A stretch of 64,000 nucleotides of DNA, taken from contig WHUX01000069.1 of assembly GCA_015179025.1 (NCBI GenBank), positions 124,001 to 188,000 on the forward strand, written 5' to 3'. A program made the translations under genes and the position numbers. The stretch's first letter is position 1; each line of letters begins with the position of its first letter. The notes beneath the pieces are model-generated. The model ran no database searches. It was not told where the DNA came from and saw only the letters and a list, made by a program, of their open reading frames with translations. This document shows, piece after piece, positions 20,118 through 30,984 of the stretch. This stretch comes from Terfezia claveryi. Its lineage: Eukaryota; Ascomycota; Pezizomycetes; Pezizales; Pezizaceae.

Positions 20118-20610
20118 GCGGAAGGCTGGAATAGACCTCAGGGCCATCGGGGGAATTAGAAATATCCATTCATGCTAGAATGCGCTGGCCTTAGTTGGCC
20201 GGTAGCACTCACGATTTCTCTTTACACTTCCCTGTTACACATATGTATCTATCTGCGTTGTTTGTCTATTTTGTTTTGATGCGGGCTTCAGTCAGGCCCC
20301 TCGGGGTCATCTGCCATTTAGGCGGTTAATGACAGCATGGGAGCTTTGCGTCACTCGAGTCTCTGCTTTACATCTGTTTTGAGTCCATTCTACAGTTGTT
20401 TCACACTTTCAGACATCTCGACGGCACCGTTTCTGGGCCCAGGGAGTCTATGAATTCCCTTCACACATGTATCATTGCTTTCTGCGCACCGGACCTGGCA
20501 GATTAACTTGCCTTGTCCTGAATCGACCCGGGTTTCCGGGTGGCTCTTCATGGTCCCCTTACTGGGACTGAATAAGAGTAACAAGTATTTAAAAAAAAAA
20601 AAAAAAAAAA
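20118..20610 (+). other. LINE-1 3' UTR, shared 3' tail and poly(A)
   Basis: Starts with CCATTCATGCTAG...GCTGGCC, also seen in LINE-2 and LINE-3. It then has the tail common to all LINE and half-LINE copies: CAGTCAGGCCCCTCGGGGTC, GGTTAATGACAGCATGGGAG, GACCTGGCAGATTAACTTGC, ACCCGGGTTTCCGGGTGG, GAATAAGAGTAACAAG, then A(20). It is presumed to be the recognition site for the reverse transcriptase. Confidence 0.88.
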
Positions 20611-20655
20611 AACGGGGCCGCATAGGAGTACTAAGTATAAAAAAAAAAAAAAATA
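20611..20655 (+). mobile_element. terminus of half-LINE C with poly(A)
   Basis: After the LINE-1 target duplication the type-2 tail continues as GGAGTACTAAGTAT and ends in a poly(A) run (20639-20653). This closes the element that began left of 4588. Confidence 0.82.
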
Positions 20656-22075
20656 TGACTCACGTGCTTTTCAACAGTATCAATACTTAGTCTTGGCAAT
20701 GCTGCCAAGAAGTACCATTTCTCCAGGGATTCAAGACAGATAGTGATTCACCAATATTCTTGGCAATACCGCCAAGAGGTTGGAATAAGAGGTCTAGTTA
20801 CATAAGTACATAGCAACGCTAACAGCGAAATAGACAAGATGAGTAGCCAGTAAAGGGATACTTCTGTAAGACAGTGCTAACGTACGAGTGAGCACGTACC
20901 TAGAAATGGTATGAATATGACTGCATCCGCAAGAAATATATTTTGCGTACCTACTGTACGTCGGACGCACTAGCACGGTTCCCGTGCTTGGGACAACGCT
21001 TGGCAGGGTCTCCGGCGCCTGGGACGCCTCAGGACACCCCAGATGGAAGGAGATAAGCAGAGCGGAGCGTAGCGAGATGCGAAGATGGTCACAGCGTGCA
21101 GAGAAGCGGGGATGTCGCAAGCTTTTCTTGTTAATGCTAATGGTAGAGTTAGTAAGCAAGATCAACCAAAAGTTAGCTGGAAAAAAAAAAAAAGATGTTT
21201 CGCAAGCCCTTATTAATTCAATGACCACCACTATTAAATGCCAAGCACCAGTTGAAGTTGTTGCAGAGATAGCGCTCAAATAGGAGTAATTTGTGTTTGA
21301 ACTATGCTATGAGATAATACGCACTCTGGAGCTTGAAGAGGAGCTTGATCTTGAGGAGCCATGTCTCGAGTTTGGAGTTGTTTTGATCACTACTGAAAGA
21401 GAGACAGAGAGCGCAAGTGGGGTAGGTATTGATGGTATATTACCATAAGTGTGCAGGTATTTTTATTTACTAGTTGCGAAATCCCTCTATTATTGTACCA
21501 ATGAAGTAATGTCTTATATGGAAGTTGTCTCTATCAAGCCGAGATATATACATGTAGGAACTACATCTAAAGGGGAAGGAGAAGTATGTCATAAAGAACG
21601 CCATATGATGTAGAGATGTGCAAGTCGCTGCGAGCCGTATGGCTAGGCAGAAAGTACACCATATGGAGGGGTTATTAGTTGTAGGCGGATTAGCATCTTT
21701 GACTCCAATTTTGACTCATTCGAGAGTTCCGATTCAGATACAAACAAGAAGTCTTATTCAATCCCTAGGTTCGTTGTATTCCGGTTAAGTACTTAGTAGG
21801 TACCTATATAGGTAGTTAACTGATAACTCTGGAATAGGACTATATTTGACTCCCGATTGAACCCTAATAGAGCTATAGAATACAGTATCAGATATTCTTA
21901 CATGTCACAGCGATTATGTACTATTGATTCTCGCGTTTTCCCAATCCAGTAATTCTATTGCTAAGACCCCGACTAAGCTAGCCCAGTGCCAAGCCCACGC
22001 AGTGCCAAGCCCGTCAAGCCCGTCAAGTGCCAAGCTGGACGTGGCAGGTCTTAATAGGTACTAGAGTAGTCTGGT
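20656..22075. other. 1.4 kb without recognised gene
   Basis: No ORF here resembles a protein I know; the longest frames (about 100-160 codons) look incidental. It contains two TTCTTGGCAAT.CCGCCAAGA-like inverted words near 20750 and a run of AGTGCCAAGCCC repeats near 21990-22040. It may contain decayed LTR sequence, but no partner repeat was found in the window. Confidence 0.5.
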
Positions 22076-24296
22076 TGTGAGAGAGAGCCAGGATTCTATT
22101 CCTTTGACCGAATGATGTATTCTCATGACTTAACTTAAGGTCGGGTCATTTAGCTATATACTTTGCCTGCGAGCCTACATGGCTCAATTCGGTAATTGTG
22201 ACCACCCCAGATTCCTGCCCCACAGACTCACCCCTGCAGACTTTTTCAAGATACGCTCCGTGTATCCTCTCCACCATAAAACAAATATGATCAAGACATA
22301 GAAAACTATAAAGGAATGTAAAGGAAGAAAAGACCCAGATGCGACATATCCACCTATCCTCTGTACCCAAAGTTTCTTTTCCTCCGCATACACAGTTTCT
22401 TTCCTAACTTCAATACCGGCCACAATCATCTTCCCTCCTGGATCGAATACCTCAATACTGGCCACCATCTCGCCCCCTGGATCATACACTTTTGGGGTTG
22501 CAGGATGCATGCCTTCCTAGTTTAATGCTGATACCTCTTTCTGCGATTCCATATAGTATGGTTGTTTGGTCTCTGCATTCAATGTATTCTCTCTTGTCAA
22601 TTCCCTCATTATCGTTGCTTGTCTAACCGGTTCTGACCCGGGCCCTGCTCTCTGCCTTGGTGCCTCTTGCACCTTTTCCTCTGAGTCCGATGATACCTCC
22701 TTTTTTCCCTTCACTATTGCAATCTCTTGTAGGCAACCCCGCCTCTTATCCTCGTGTATCGACATCTCCAATAGTTCCACATCCACCACCATTTCCATCT
22801 CTGCTGACCCTTTCTTATTGTATTCCTCCGCATCTACCATCATTTCCATCTCTGCTAACCCTCCTTCGTTCAAGGTATATCCCTCCGGATATATTTCTTC
22901 TATCTCCACAAGCACTGCTGGTGCAATCATTGGCAGTGGGTTTACAACCTCCTTCCCAGTTGCTGGCGCCTCCATGTTTGCTCTTACTTGTGTTTGCTGT
23001 TGAGTTTGTCTTGGTTCCGGATCTAAGGGTTGTTGACCAGCCACATTCTTCTTTGGCCTTGATATCAGCTCCGACATTCGTTGATCATGATCCAGTATCA
23101 GTTTTATCATATTCTCTTGAGCATCTAATAACGCTTGTGTCATACTCTGCTTAGCTGCTCTCTTCATTGCTTCTATACCCTCTCCTCCCTCGTTGCATTT
23201 AGAAATACTTCTATTGCTTTATCAATTCCGAACTTGTCTTCTAACTGGCTATTTACCACTTTTCTTATCATTGGATCAGATATTCCATGCACGAATTGGG
23301 TAGACAGCGCAGGTCCAAAGTGGTCCCCCAGAATTGAGTAGATTTCTTGAGTATGCCTCGCATGTTCATCAATTGTTCTGCTTCCTTGAGTCAACGCCCC
23401 AAAGTCTGCCATTGCTTTTGTCCATTCCACTCTATTCCACGCCATTAACAACTTCCCTCCATATCTTTCAACCATCAAGTCCTTTGCCTTCTGCTAAGGG
23501 TTCTTTTTACCACCTTCAACCGACTTCCACCACCTTTTCACCTTACCCCCCAGTAATGACCTCAAATAAATTAGCTTCACTATTTCTCTTTCATTTCCTT
23601 CTTCATAAACCCTTCCACTTGGTATGAATGATATGTGAACTTGCTTCAGAAATACTTCGACGTCCTCATCTTCTTTCTCCATAAAACTCATCCACTTGCA
23701 AGAAGAATTCGTTCTCTCTTCCCCACATTTTCTTTGAGGTTGAATTGTCTAACTTGCAATGATGAGTGAGATGCCGTTATTCCGTATATGATTGTTGTAT
23801 TTCAAGAGGTTGCCGTTCTCTTACGAGGTTGTAGCCTTCACCTCCCGGCGAGATGAGAGTCCAGTATTCAGCAAAATCAGTAAAGTCAATAGATCTAACG
23901 TCAGCCGTTGATCCTGACAAACAACGTTCTCAGTTCACAGATCCAACGTCAACCGCTGATCTAGAAGGAGCAACGTTCGAAACAGAAGCACAAAAAACAC
24001 ACGACGTTCTCGGGACACAGATCCAACGTCAGCCATTGATCAGGTGGGAGCAACGTGATCCAGGAAAATAACAAAAACGACAACAGAACGAAAAAACAAC
24101 AGTGTTATCTTTCAAAGGTCACGATGATAGAAATCTCCTGGTGTGATCACCAGCTGTAGGAGAGCGAGTCAGGATTCTATTCCTTTGAAGGTTGTATTCT
24201 CATGACTTAAGGTCGGGTCATTCAGCTATATACTTTGCCTGCGAGCCTACATGGCTCAATTCGGCAATTGTGACCACCCCAGATTCCTGCCCCACA
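22076..24296 (-). mobile_element. gag-only LTR retrotransposon (TR-GAG-like)
   Basis: Bounded by direct repeats 22076-22224 and 24155-24296 that share ATTCTATTCCTTTGA, CATGACTTAAGGTCGGGTCA, GCCTGCGAGCCTACATGGC and the end CCTGCCCCACA. In minus orientation the LTR starts TGTGGGGCAGG, similar to gypsy-1. The interior encodes only Gag-like protein; there is no protease, RT or integrase. No matching 5-bp target duplication was found (CTGGT against GTCTC), so the ends may have recombined. Plant elements of this kind are called TR-GAG (family knowledge). Confidence 0.65.
22517..23691 (-). pseudogene. Gag-like protein of the gag-only element, broken
   Basis: Three minus-strand frames in series: 23691-23494 (VEVFLKQVHISFIP, KVKRWWKSVEGG), 23478-23173 (LMVERYGGKL, SRTIDEHARHTQEI, FVHGISDP, KAIEVFLNATREER) and 23167-22517 (MTQALLDAQENMIKLI, then acidic repeats). 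'KVKRWWKSV' followed by 'F..ERYG' is the familiar capsid pattern of Ty3-type Gag. Stops separate the parts at 23494 and 23173 (CAG/CAA ancestors plausible). No zinc knuckle was found. It would form the particle shell if intact. Confidence 0.6.
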
Positions 24297-24866
24297 GTCT
24301 CAGATCACAGAGGGTGGGCTCAGACAGGAATGGAAGAGATTGAGGGAGGCTGAGAGAAAGGTAGTCGGAACAGGGGGGGGAAGGTAGTTAGGTGGGGAAG
24401 GAAGGCAAGACGTATCTACGTCTATTGCAGGACTGGGAAGGGAAATCTCCAAGCCTGGCGTGCAATATTGGATGATACGGTAGACCCGACTTGCCGGACA
24501 TGCGGAAGACATGCGGAGACAGGCAAGCACGTAGCCTTGGTCTGTCCACGGGGGGAAGAGATCGGACGAAGGTGGGGGAATTGAGAGGAGATGGATGAGC
24601 GGAAGAAGTGGGCGAAGAAGGTGAAAGATGGGGGGGGTGAATATGTGGTAGATTTGGTGGAGACGTTCTTCGCCAACCTCGATTTGGCCTGAGTGGGATT
24701 GGGGTAAGGGCGGGGGATTGGGCTATCTCCTCTTGTTTGTCTCTTCTGATATCGTTTATTCTACTCGTTGTTCCGTGAGATTTCCGAGCCTTTTAAGGTG
24801 AGGAAACGGAACCGTCTCATAGCCTTAGGCTCCATAGACGTTTAGACTTCAAAAAAAAAAAAAAAA
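24297..24866 (+). pseudogene. LINE family 2, ORF2 C-terminus, 3' UTR and poly(A)
   Basis: Plus-strand fragment encoding TEGGLRQEWKRLREAERKVV, GRKARRIYVYCRTGKGNLQ, then CRTCGRHAETGKHVALVC (the terminal C-C-H-C motif of LINE ORF2) and YVVDLVETFFANLDLA, then a stop near 24692. One TGA/TAG-type break lies at RRWGN*. The 3' UTR differs from the LINE-1 tail and ends in A(17) at about 24866. It abuts the LTR at 24296, so the 5' truncation is either original or made by the LTR element. Confidence 0.75.
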
Positions 24867-25020
24867 ATCCCTGCGCCGGCAATAGTCATATTTGGCTATA
24901 CATGTGCGGCACTGACGTAGGTACGCAACGGCTCCATTCGCAACGCTGGAGTCCATACCTTACATCGTAGGAATTAATCCATTCGGCCCATGTATATATA
25001 TTCGAGAAACTGAACAGAGA

Positions 25021-25545
25021 ACTTGACCCTCAGGGGATTCTGCAGTTTTGATTCTTAGGATTAGGAAAACCGGGCCTGCTTACTCGTGAGAGCTTGCTGA
25101 ACGGTTTAAGCTTCCTTACGGCGTCGGGGACGTCCTGGATGTCGAGATTGTCTAGGCTCTCGGCCCTTGGATGTTGATGTCGATGAACATGCTTTCCGGG
25201 GTTGTCCTTTCTTTTTCCCTTTCCTGGCATTGTTACTGGCTACCTAGTGGTGTGGGAGTTATCTTTGCCCGTATTGGCCGGCTGTGTTGGCGTGGGTGCT
25301 CTCGCGGAATCGTGGACCAATGCCCGTGGGGGGGAGGTTTAAGTGAGAGCGAGGAAGAAGGAGAACGAGGAAGAGGGAAAAAAGCTTCAATCGAGGGGGA
25401 AAGGATCGCTATAGTTGTTTCGACGAGGTTCGAGTAGGTATTCCTGTTGTGGGCGGCGAGGGCTTTCTCGTGGTGCCGTCCGTTTGTCTGTAGCTGTTGT
25501 GGTTGTGGAGATCCGACCAAGCGCTCGTCCTGCGTGGGTTGGTAA
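25021..25545 (-). mobile_element. half-LINE D: 5' leader and start of ORF1 only
   Basis: Minus-strand match to the 5' end of half-LINE A (leader words AGGACGAGCGCTTGGTCGG, CAATACGGGC, AAAGATAACTCCCACACCAC). The ORF1 start at 25230 encodes MPGKGKRKDNPGK. After that the frame is unrelated to half-LINE A and stops at 25030, so the copy is rearranged or 3'-truncated, which is unusual for a LINE-type element. Confidence 0.7.
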
Positions 25546-26148
25546 CTTGGCGAGACTGATCGAATGCACACGCTTTGACCGTCCCAGGAGGGCCCTGTTG
25601 GGAGAGAAGAGTACTTGGGAGGAGCTCGACAAGCCAGAATGGCGAAAGGAGGGAGAAGAGACATATGAGGCCGTGGAGGCCTTTTTCAGACTGTTATTCC
25701 AGGAGCTCACATAAATTAGCCCAGCGGGCAGGTTTTACGAATTCCCTTTGTTATAGTCCATCAGTTGCGATTCCATTCAGTGTATTTCTCTCAGTCCATC
25801 TCCGTTAAGGTCATCTCCTTATAGTCCATTCAAGAGTTTCCAATTGGTCAGGGGGTCGAGGCTCAGTCAGGCCTCCGGGTCATCGGCTAGTCCTTTAATG
25901 ACAGCATGGGGCCTCGTCTCGGGTTTTGTATTTATCCCGCGCGGGTCTGGCAGATTAACTTGCCTTACCCTTGAACCCACCGGGCTTCCGTGTGGCTCCT
26001 CCAGGTGGCTCTTCATGGTCCCCTTACTGGGACCGAATAAGAGTAACGAGTATTTAAAAAAAAAAAAAAAAAAATCCGTGTGGCTCCTCATGGCCCCCCT
26101 AACGGGGCCGCATAGGAGTAATAAGTATTTTTTGAATAAAGAAAAAAA
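25546..26148 (+). mobile_element. LINE 3' fragment F with a nested 73-bp LINE insertion
   Basis: Plus-strand ORF2 end (STWEELDKPEWRKEGEETYE, VEAFFRLLFQEL, stop near 25714), 3' UTR and type-2 tail ending GGAGTAATAAGTATTTTTT. It is homologous to LINE-1 TWEDLDR...AVEAFF. A much shorter insertion of the type-1 tail lies within it (26002-26074). Confidence 0.8.
26002..26074 (+). mobile_element. 73-bp LINE 3'-end insertion with 15-bp target duplication
   Basis: Only CAGGTGGCTCTTCATGG...GAGTATTT and poly(A), flanked by TCCGTGTGGCTCCTC at 25987-26001 and 26075-26089. An extreme 5' truncation in which only the last about 50 nt of tail plus A(18-19) were copied. Confidence 0.92.
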
Positions 26149-26329
26149 GACGTCGAAGGCGAAGATGATGATTATTGATAATAACTAGGTAGCTAGCTAG
26201 CAAGTTCGAATACAATTATGATTGTGTTGGCTGGTGCTCGATATCCAAAAGACTCGAGATTTTTCCGGTTTCGAGACGTCTCGAGACAACAGCTATAGAG
26301 TCTCGAGACGTCTCGTGCCCAGGCCTAGC

Positions 26330-26424
26330 TGTGGGTGGTCAGTCCACGTCCTCAGTCTCAGCGGCTATCGGCTTCGGTTTTCCGCCTCTGCGTAGACCAC
26401 CCTCACGTGAGACTCGTAACAACC
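26330..26424 (-). repeat. gypsy-2-type LTR relic (terminal ~95 bp)
   Basis: GCTGTGGGTGGTCAGTCCACG ... TCGGTTTTCCGCCTCTGCG ... CACGTGAGACTCGTAACA matches the end of the gypsy-2 LTRs (43190-43286, 52418-52514) with several changes. The rest of the LTR is missing. Upstream are palindromic CGAGACGTCTCGAG words (26270-26310). Confidence 0.75.
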
Positions 26425-26548
26425 TTACTCGAATGCCCTAATGAACGGTGCCAGAAGGCAAACGATGAAGGTGTGTGGGTTTAACCCCTTTTGGTGGCTC
26501 GTTCCGCATATTCAGATTCAAGGCCTCGTTTTGAGGTATTTCCGGTAG

Positions 26549-27930
26549 TCACCTCGTTAGAGGTTGATCCGGAGACCTTATTAGAGGCAAGAAGGGAAGT
26601 ATTTTGGGTTGAGCAAGAAATGGTAAATTCCCTTTGAATATTGCCATAAATACAGGAACATGTGTAGCATTGTAAACAATAATCCTTTGACCGGACGCCA
26701 TAATATAATATTCCTTAGAATCCAACACATTCCACGATAACAACGAATGACCAAGGGAAGGAACGTAGAGAACAGAATTAAGACGAACAACATTGTGAGC
26801 ATTGTTATCAGGGAGTACACAGTCCAATAGAACTGTGCCTATTCCTTTAATAGCGAGAGAATTGCCCCCTCCTACACTCACAGTTCCATTACAGTGGAGT
26901 CGCGTTATAAGAAACCCCATCGGGACCGGCGGAGGGTTTCTTCTAACGCGAGGTTTCTTATATCGCGATATGTACACCAAAACTAGGAAACGTCTGACCG
27001 TGGCCTAAAAAAACCAGTATGTCTGCCTCTGTGTGCTGCTAGCCATGCCTTGCAGACCCTCAATATCTCGCTTTTCCCTATATAGAATATTCTCCAGCTG
27101 CTCACCTTTCTGTACATTAACATGAGGATTTTGAAGACGGAAAAGACGGAGGGTTTCTATTCTTTCAAGTGCAAGCTTATAAGAGATAACAGGGACATCG
27201 GGAATCAGAATCAGACTCATGTACAGGAGCTGGCTCATAAGTATCCAAGATGCGTTGCTCCTCCTCCTCAGCAGTGTCAACAGCATAGAATGTTGCGCAC
27301 TTGGTTTGGCAGTGAATGTGTAAAGAAACAATGTGCACGATGCGGTTGCCGGGGGGTAACATCGCATATACCTATGTCGCAATATAAGACACTGTATGTA
27401 TTACTAAGTAAGAACTTAAGAAACTTTCTTATATCGAGGGTTTCTTATTTTCCCATACAAATTCTGACGGGACCGGGGCACCGTTTCTTATATCGAGGGG
27501 TTTCCTATATCGGGGGTCTCTTATAACGCGACTCCACTGTATTCTGTTCATACCGTTCAAATTGCCCTAAATCAGACGTCATGTGAGACGAGGCGCATGT
27601 GTCAAATTTCCAGATATAGGATATACTGACATCAGGTTGATCTATATCCATACGATGGGATAGATCAGCAGAAACGAGTGCGCCAGCGATATCCCCTTCA
27701 GTGACAACCCCTCCTGCAATATGCGCTTGAGCAGCCCCACCGGCAGCAACCACGCCGGCAGCAATGAGTGCATGATTGGAAGGGCCTGGTTGTTGGGGGT
27801 TTTGCTGGTATGGCGGAGGCTGGTTGTTCTCAGCAATTTCCTTTCTTCGCTTCTGTTCACGCTTCAGTTTCCTGCATTCTTGCAAAATGTGGCCGGCGGG
27901 ACTGCCGCCGTGCTTCTAGCAGTACTGTAT
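26549..27930 (-). pseudogene. copia B relic: zinc knuckle, protease, pre-integrase region
   Basis: Two parts separated by a DNA insertion (26892-27539). Right part (27885-27542 and upstream): remnant knuckle (QYC*KHGG..GHILQEC), basic KLKREQKRRKE, then FDTCASSHMTSDLGQFERYEQN. Left part (26889-26549): NGTVSVGGGNSLAIKGIGTV, VLYVPSLGHSLLSW, YNATHVPVFMAIF. Joining across the TA target site reads ...RYEQN-NGTVSVGGG in one frame. It is homologous to the same stretch of copia A (WKLDTCATAHMTSD ... VKVGGNNLLPVKG) but clearly a different family. Reverse transcriptase and LTRs were not found; the relic ends at 26549. Confidence 0.78.
26892..27539 (-). mobile_element. pogo/Fot1-like miniature element (648 bp)
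   Basis: Terminal inverted repeats starting CAGTGGAGTCGCGTTATAAG on both ends and a TA duplication (26890-26891, 27540-27541) put it in the pogo group of Tc1/mariner (family knowledge). Subterminal TTTCTTATATCG words recur several times. The minus strand still encodes a decayed transposase tail: EEEEQRILDTYEP in one frame, then ISYKLALERIETL and EQLENILYREKRDIEGL in another, like the C-terminal region of pogo-type proteins after the DDE core. It would be moved in trans by a full-length relative. Confidence 0.82.
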
Positions 27931-29007
27931 AAGACGGAGCATTGGGGATTCTTTATAGAAATCGCCGCGAGTTTCCAAATTCCAATATCCCTAAGCAACA
28001 TGTTTCTAACATCCCTTAGCGCCATGCTTTCCAACATGCGCAGTTCCAGTCTAATTGGTGAGCCGTGACAGACTCGTGGGTTACTTAGTTTATTTCTTGG
28101 TCTGATTATTGGTTTGTATGCAATATGGACGGTGATGATATGTATGCCTATCAACTAATAGGCCAGTTTTGCCCACTTGTGAACATTGGCTCAGCCTGAA
28201 ACTAAATGTAAATATAAAGCGAAATTTCCAACCCGCCCCTGTTCCTGTTTGCGTGGGATCCGATTACAATTATTAGTTACTACCCGATGTCATCCTACAT
28301 ACCAATCTCGTTCCAGTTTGTCCTCATTAGAATCCAAAGGTAATACATGTTGCCGGCCCTTTCTGCTTAATGTCCAAGTTTATTTTCCACTTTACTCCCA
28401 CTTTGTATTCCATAGTGTGCTTTATTCCACGTTATATCTACTATATATCAATTTTACCTACTTGGGTAATTATGGGCTCGCGTGTTCTCCTGAGGGGCCC
28501 GGGCCAGCGGCGAGACACAAACCGTTCTCGCTGTGGGCCCGGAACATATATACGAGCTCTCAGAGTACTCATGTATTCTAGAAATAAGCTTCTCTTGATA
28601 GACTCAATAAGACTGTCTACTCTTGACTGAACACTTCATACACTCTGCTCTTGCTCTCGCACTCGCACTCTGCTTCATGGCACCAATAAGTCCACTTCTG
28701 CTTCCTCCGTTCAAAGCCTCCGCGATAACCTCGCTCAGTAGCCTTTCAATTGTTGACAGGTCAGGAAAAGGGTAGTCTGGCGAGGGTCTCGAAATGGAAG
28801 CCTTATTATAGATACAATATGACAAACGGATAGCTATCAGGAGTTCTTTTCAGAGACTTGCTTGATTACTAACCACAAACGCCAGTGGCTATGCCAAGCT
28901 TTATTGTACATAAAACTCACTAATACAAACCCCTACTTCCTTCTTCTTCTACGAAACCAAACATATATCCTCATCTAGTCTGGTTATCTCCACTTCATCA
29001 CTTCATC
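27931..29007. other. 1.1 kb upstream of gene X, no recognised gene
   Basis: No ORF with recognisable homology. A 73-codon minus frame (28825-28604; DLSTIERLLSEVIAEALNGG) could be a small protein but has no support beyond being open. The last 120 bp before 29008 are pyrimidine-rich with CTTCATCACTTCATCATG at the start codon, plausible core promoter/5' UTR of gene X. Confidence 0.45.
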
Positions 29008-29403
29008 ATGTCACTAAAGCGTCCCGGTGAACAAGGCCCATCAGGCGTCCATGCCCGCAAGATTCGCGTGGTAGAAACCAGCCCAAAGAGGCATACCGGC
29101 TCTATAGCACCCATTGCACCTCAGATAGCCGACTTCAGTGAAACCTTGAGGGAGGTCCCCGCGTTCAACTCCATGCTGATGGTCGTTGGTGACACTCCCG
29201 AGGCTGCCACCGACAAGTTGAAACGGGTTGTAGACCTCCAAGCAGAGGCAGAATTACGAGAATGGAATCAGGCACATTATGTCTTGCGCGAGCTTGCAAC
29301 CAAGGTAAAAAACTCTGTTCATACTAGCACCCTTCTCGGAACTGACACAAGAGTTTGTATCATAGGTCTTTCGCATGATGGGCATTCATATGACTCTCCT
29401 TTA
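29008..29403 (+). pseudogene. gene X, exon 1 and start of exon 2 (disrupted)
   Basis: Start of a gene not resembling any transposon. Exon 1 (29008-29304) begins MSLKRPGEQGPSGVHARKIR and includes PAFNSMLMVVGDTPEAATDK. A 61-nt intron (29305-29365) follows, then exon 2 (VFRMMGIHMTLL) up to the TA at 29402-29403, where a DNA transposon inserted. Reading continues at 30987 as YAREQHADARRS only if the intron is removed; without splicing the frame is wrong. Function unknown. The whole reconstructed gene has 440 codons plus stop. Confidence 0.78.
29305..29365 (+). other. predicted spliceosomal intron of gene X (61 nt)
   Basis: AAG|GTAAAA at the 5' end, CATAG|GT at the 3' end, with a possible branch sequence AACTGAC about 24 nt upstream. 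Length is typical of filamentous fungi. Its removal is what makes the downstream frame match across the transposon. Confidence 0.75.
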
Positions 29404-30984
29404 CCATCCATCCTCGGGATGTCGATCACCACCGGGATGCGGATCACCCGGCTATTTATGCATTTTCGACGATTTCGAGCTCTATACACAACGAAATAGA
29501 CCCAGATTCTGGGATCGTATTTGAGATATATAGTACTTTGCAAAATAAAGTATCGCAGGCCCAAGGTGCACTACAGCTTAAATGATGCTGAGAGAAATAC
29601 CGGGGATTACCGGGTAGGTTTAGCCATAAGATATATGAATAGATGATGGTGGAGAAGGTTTCAATGATCAGAAATTACTGTTCCCACTTGGTACTTGTGG
29701 TTTATACTCACTGTATATGCAATTTCATATAATATGCCCACGCAGAAGGGTCGGTCCGTAATGGTAGCTTCGCCGGAGATGCAAATGAAGGTATTTCTTG
29801 TCGTAGCTCAACCAAACCAGACCCAGATCAATCGCCCCATAGCTCAAACAAATACACATAGCTAAATAGAACAGACGAGCTTGTCTCAGCAACTAAATAT
29901 ATATTTTAGGTAGATAGAGATTGTCATATACTAAGACTTTATATTTCTTCCCAAAAAGGCTATGATGCTAAGCTACATCAATTTAGGCTAAATCATATGT
30001 GCAATAGGTTCAAAAGATTGCCCTCCATACATTAATGCTTTTAAGATATTAAATACCTGATCCTGTACTTGCTTGAAAGTGGTATCCCAAAATCTACCAC
30101 CTGTTGGCCCATTTCCGAGAAGGGCCTTTACAAGATGACTTCACTTTAGTCAAGTCAAAGCTACTGTATAGCATGTATACAAGTGTCTAGTCTCTACAAG
30201 CATTCATATAAGCCAGTATTTGCTTGATTTGGGCTTGGTTTCATTAACTTATAACATAGATATATTTTATGTGCCCTCCCGCTGAACCGCTCATTAGTGA
30301 TATGTCCTCACTCAATTTTTAGCAGATATCATGTGTAGAGTACTAATTGACAGGCCTGCCTATTGGCATACTTTCGTGCCATTAGGTATTTGATTTGGAC
30401 CTAGTTTGATTGAATTATGATAGTGAATATATTCTATGCACCTTCCCTAGGCCTTCGTTTGGGGGCATGACGTTGCCCGGTTCTGCTCAGATATCCTGTA
30501 TAAGCTACCTGAGAGTATTTCCCTACCCATGTGCTTGCTTTTGACCTATCTGGTTTTCGAATTAGGCCTGGTTTGGTTGAGCTATGACAAAAAGTAGCTT
30601 CATTTGCATTCCCGGCTAAGCTACCATTTCGGACCGATCCTTCTGTATGGGCATATTATATGAAATTGCATATATAGTGAGCGCAAACCACAAGTACCAA
30701 GTGGAAACAGTAATTTCTGATCATTGAAACTTTCTCCGCCATCATCTATTCATATATCTTATGGCTAAACCTACCCGGTAATCCCCGGTATTTCTCTCAG
30801 CATCATTTAAGCTGTAGTAAACCTTGGGCCTGCGATACTTTATTTTGCAAAGTACTATATATCTCAAATACGATCCCAGAATCTGGGCTTATTTCATTAT
30901 GTATAGAGCTCGAAATCGTTGAAAATGCATAAATAGCCGGGTGATCCGCATCCCGGTGGTGATCGGCATCCCGAAGATGGATGG
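29404..30984. mobile_element. TA-flanked DNA element with ~440-bp inverted repeats
   Basis: 1581 bp beginning CCATCCATC and ending in its complement, with TA duplicated at 29402-29403 and 30985-30986. The arms (about 29404-29845 and 30545-30984) are long imperfect inverted repeats; the about 700-bp centre has no transposase frame but further TTGGTTGAGCTATGA-like inverted words. TA duplication suggests Tc1/mariner-type transposase acting in trans (inference). It is inserted in exon 2 of gene X. Confidence 0.85.

Larger units (their letters stand above)
12537..20610 (+). mobile_element. LINE-1: full-length Tad-like non-LTR retrotransposon
   Basis: 8074-bp plus-strand element inserted in the half-LINE C tail, with a 14-bp target duplication AACGGGGCCGCATA (12523-12536 and 20611-20624). 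It has a 576-nt 5' UTR, ORF1 with zinc knuckle (13113-16421), ORF2 with endonuclease, reverse transcriptase, RNase H and terminal CCHC-type motif (about 16414-20117), a 3' UTR with the shared tail, and poly(A). A type-I RNase H after RT plus a gag-like ORF1 fits the Tad/I group (from family knowledge). ORF2 carries only in-frame stops. Confidence 0.93.

Noticed and set aside
20984..21283. 99-codon plus-strand frame
   Set aside because: No homology, poly(K) from an A-tract, overlapped by an equally long antisense frame.
22657..23154. Ser/Pro-rich plus-strand frames opposite the gag-only element
   Set aside because: Antisense shadows of an acidic, Glu-rich Gag frame.
25233..25664. 143-codon minus frame in the half-LINE leader (similar frame at 58706-59008)
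   Set aside because: It spans the element's 5' end into flanking LINE sequence; similarity between D and E is expected from leader homology, and half-LINE A lacks the frame.
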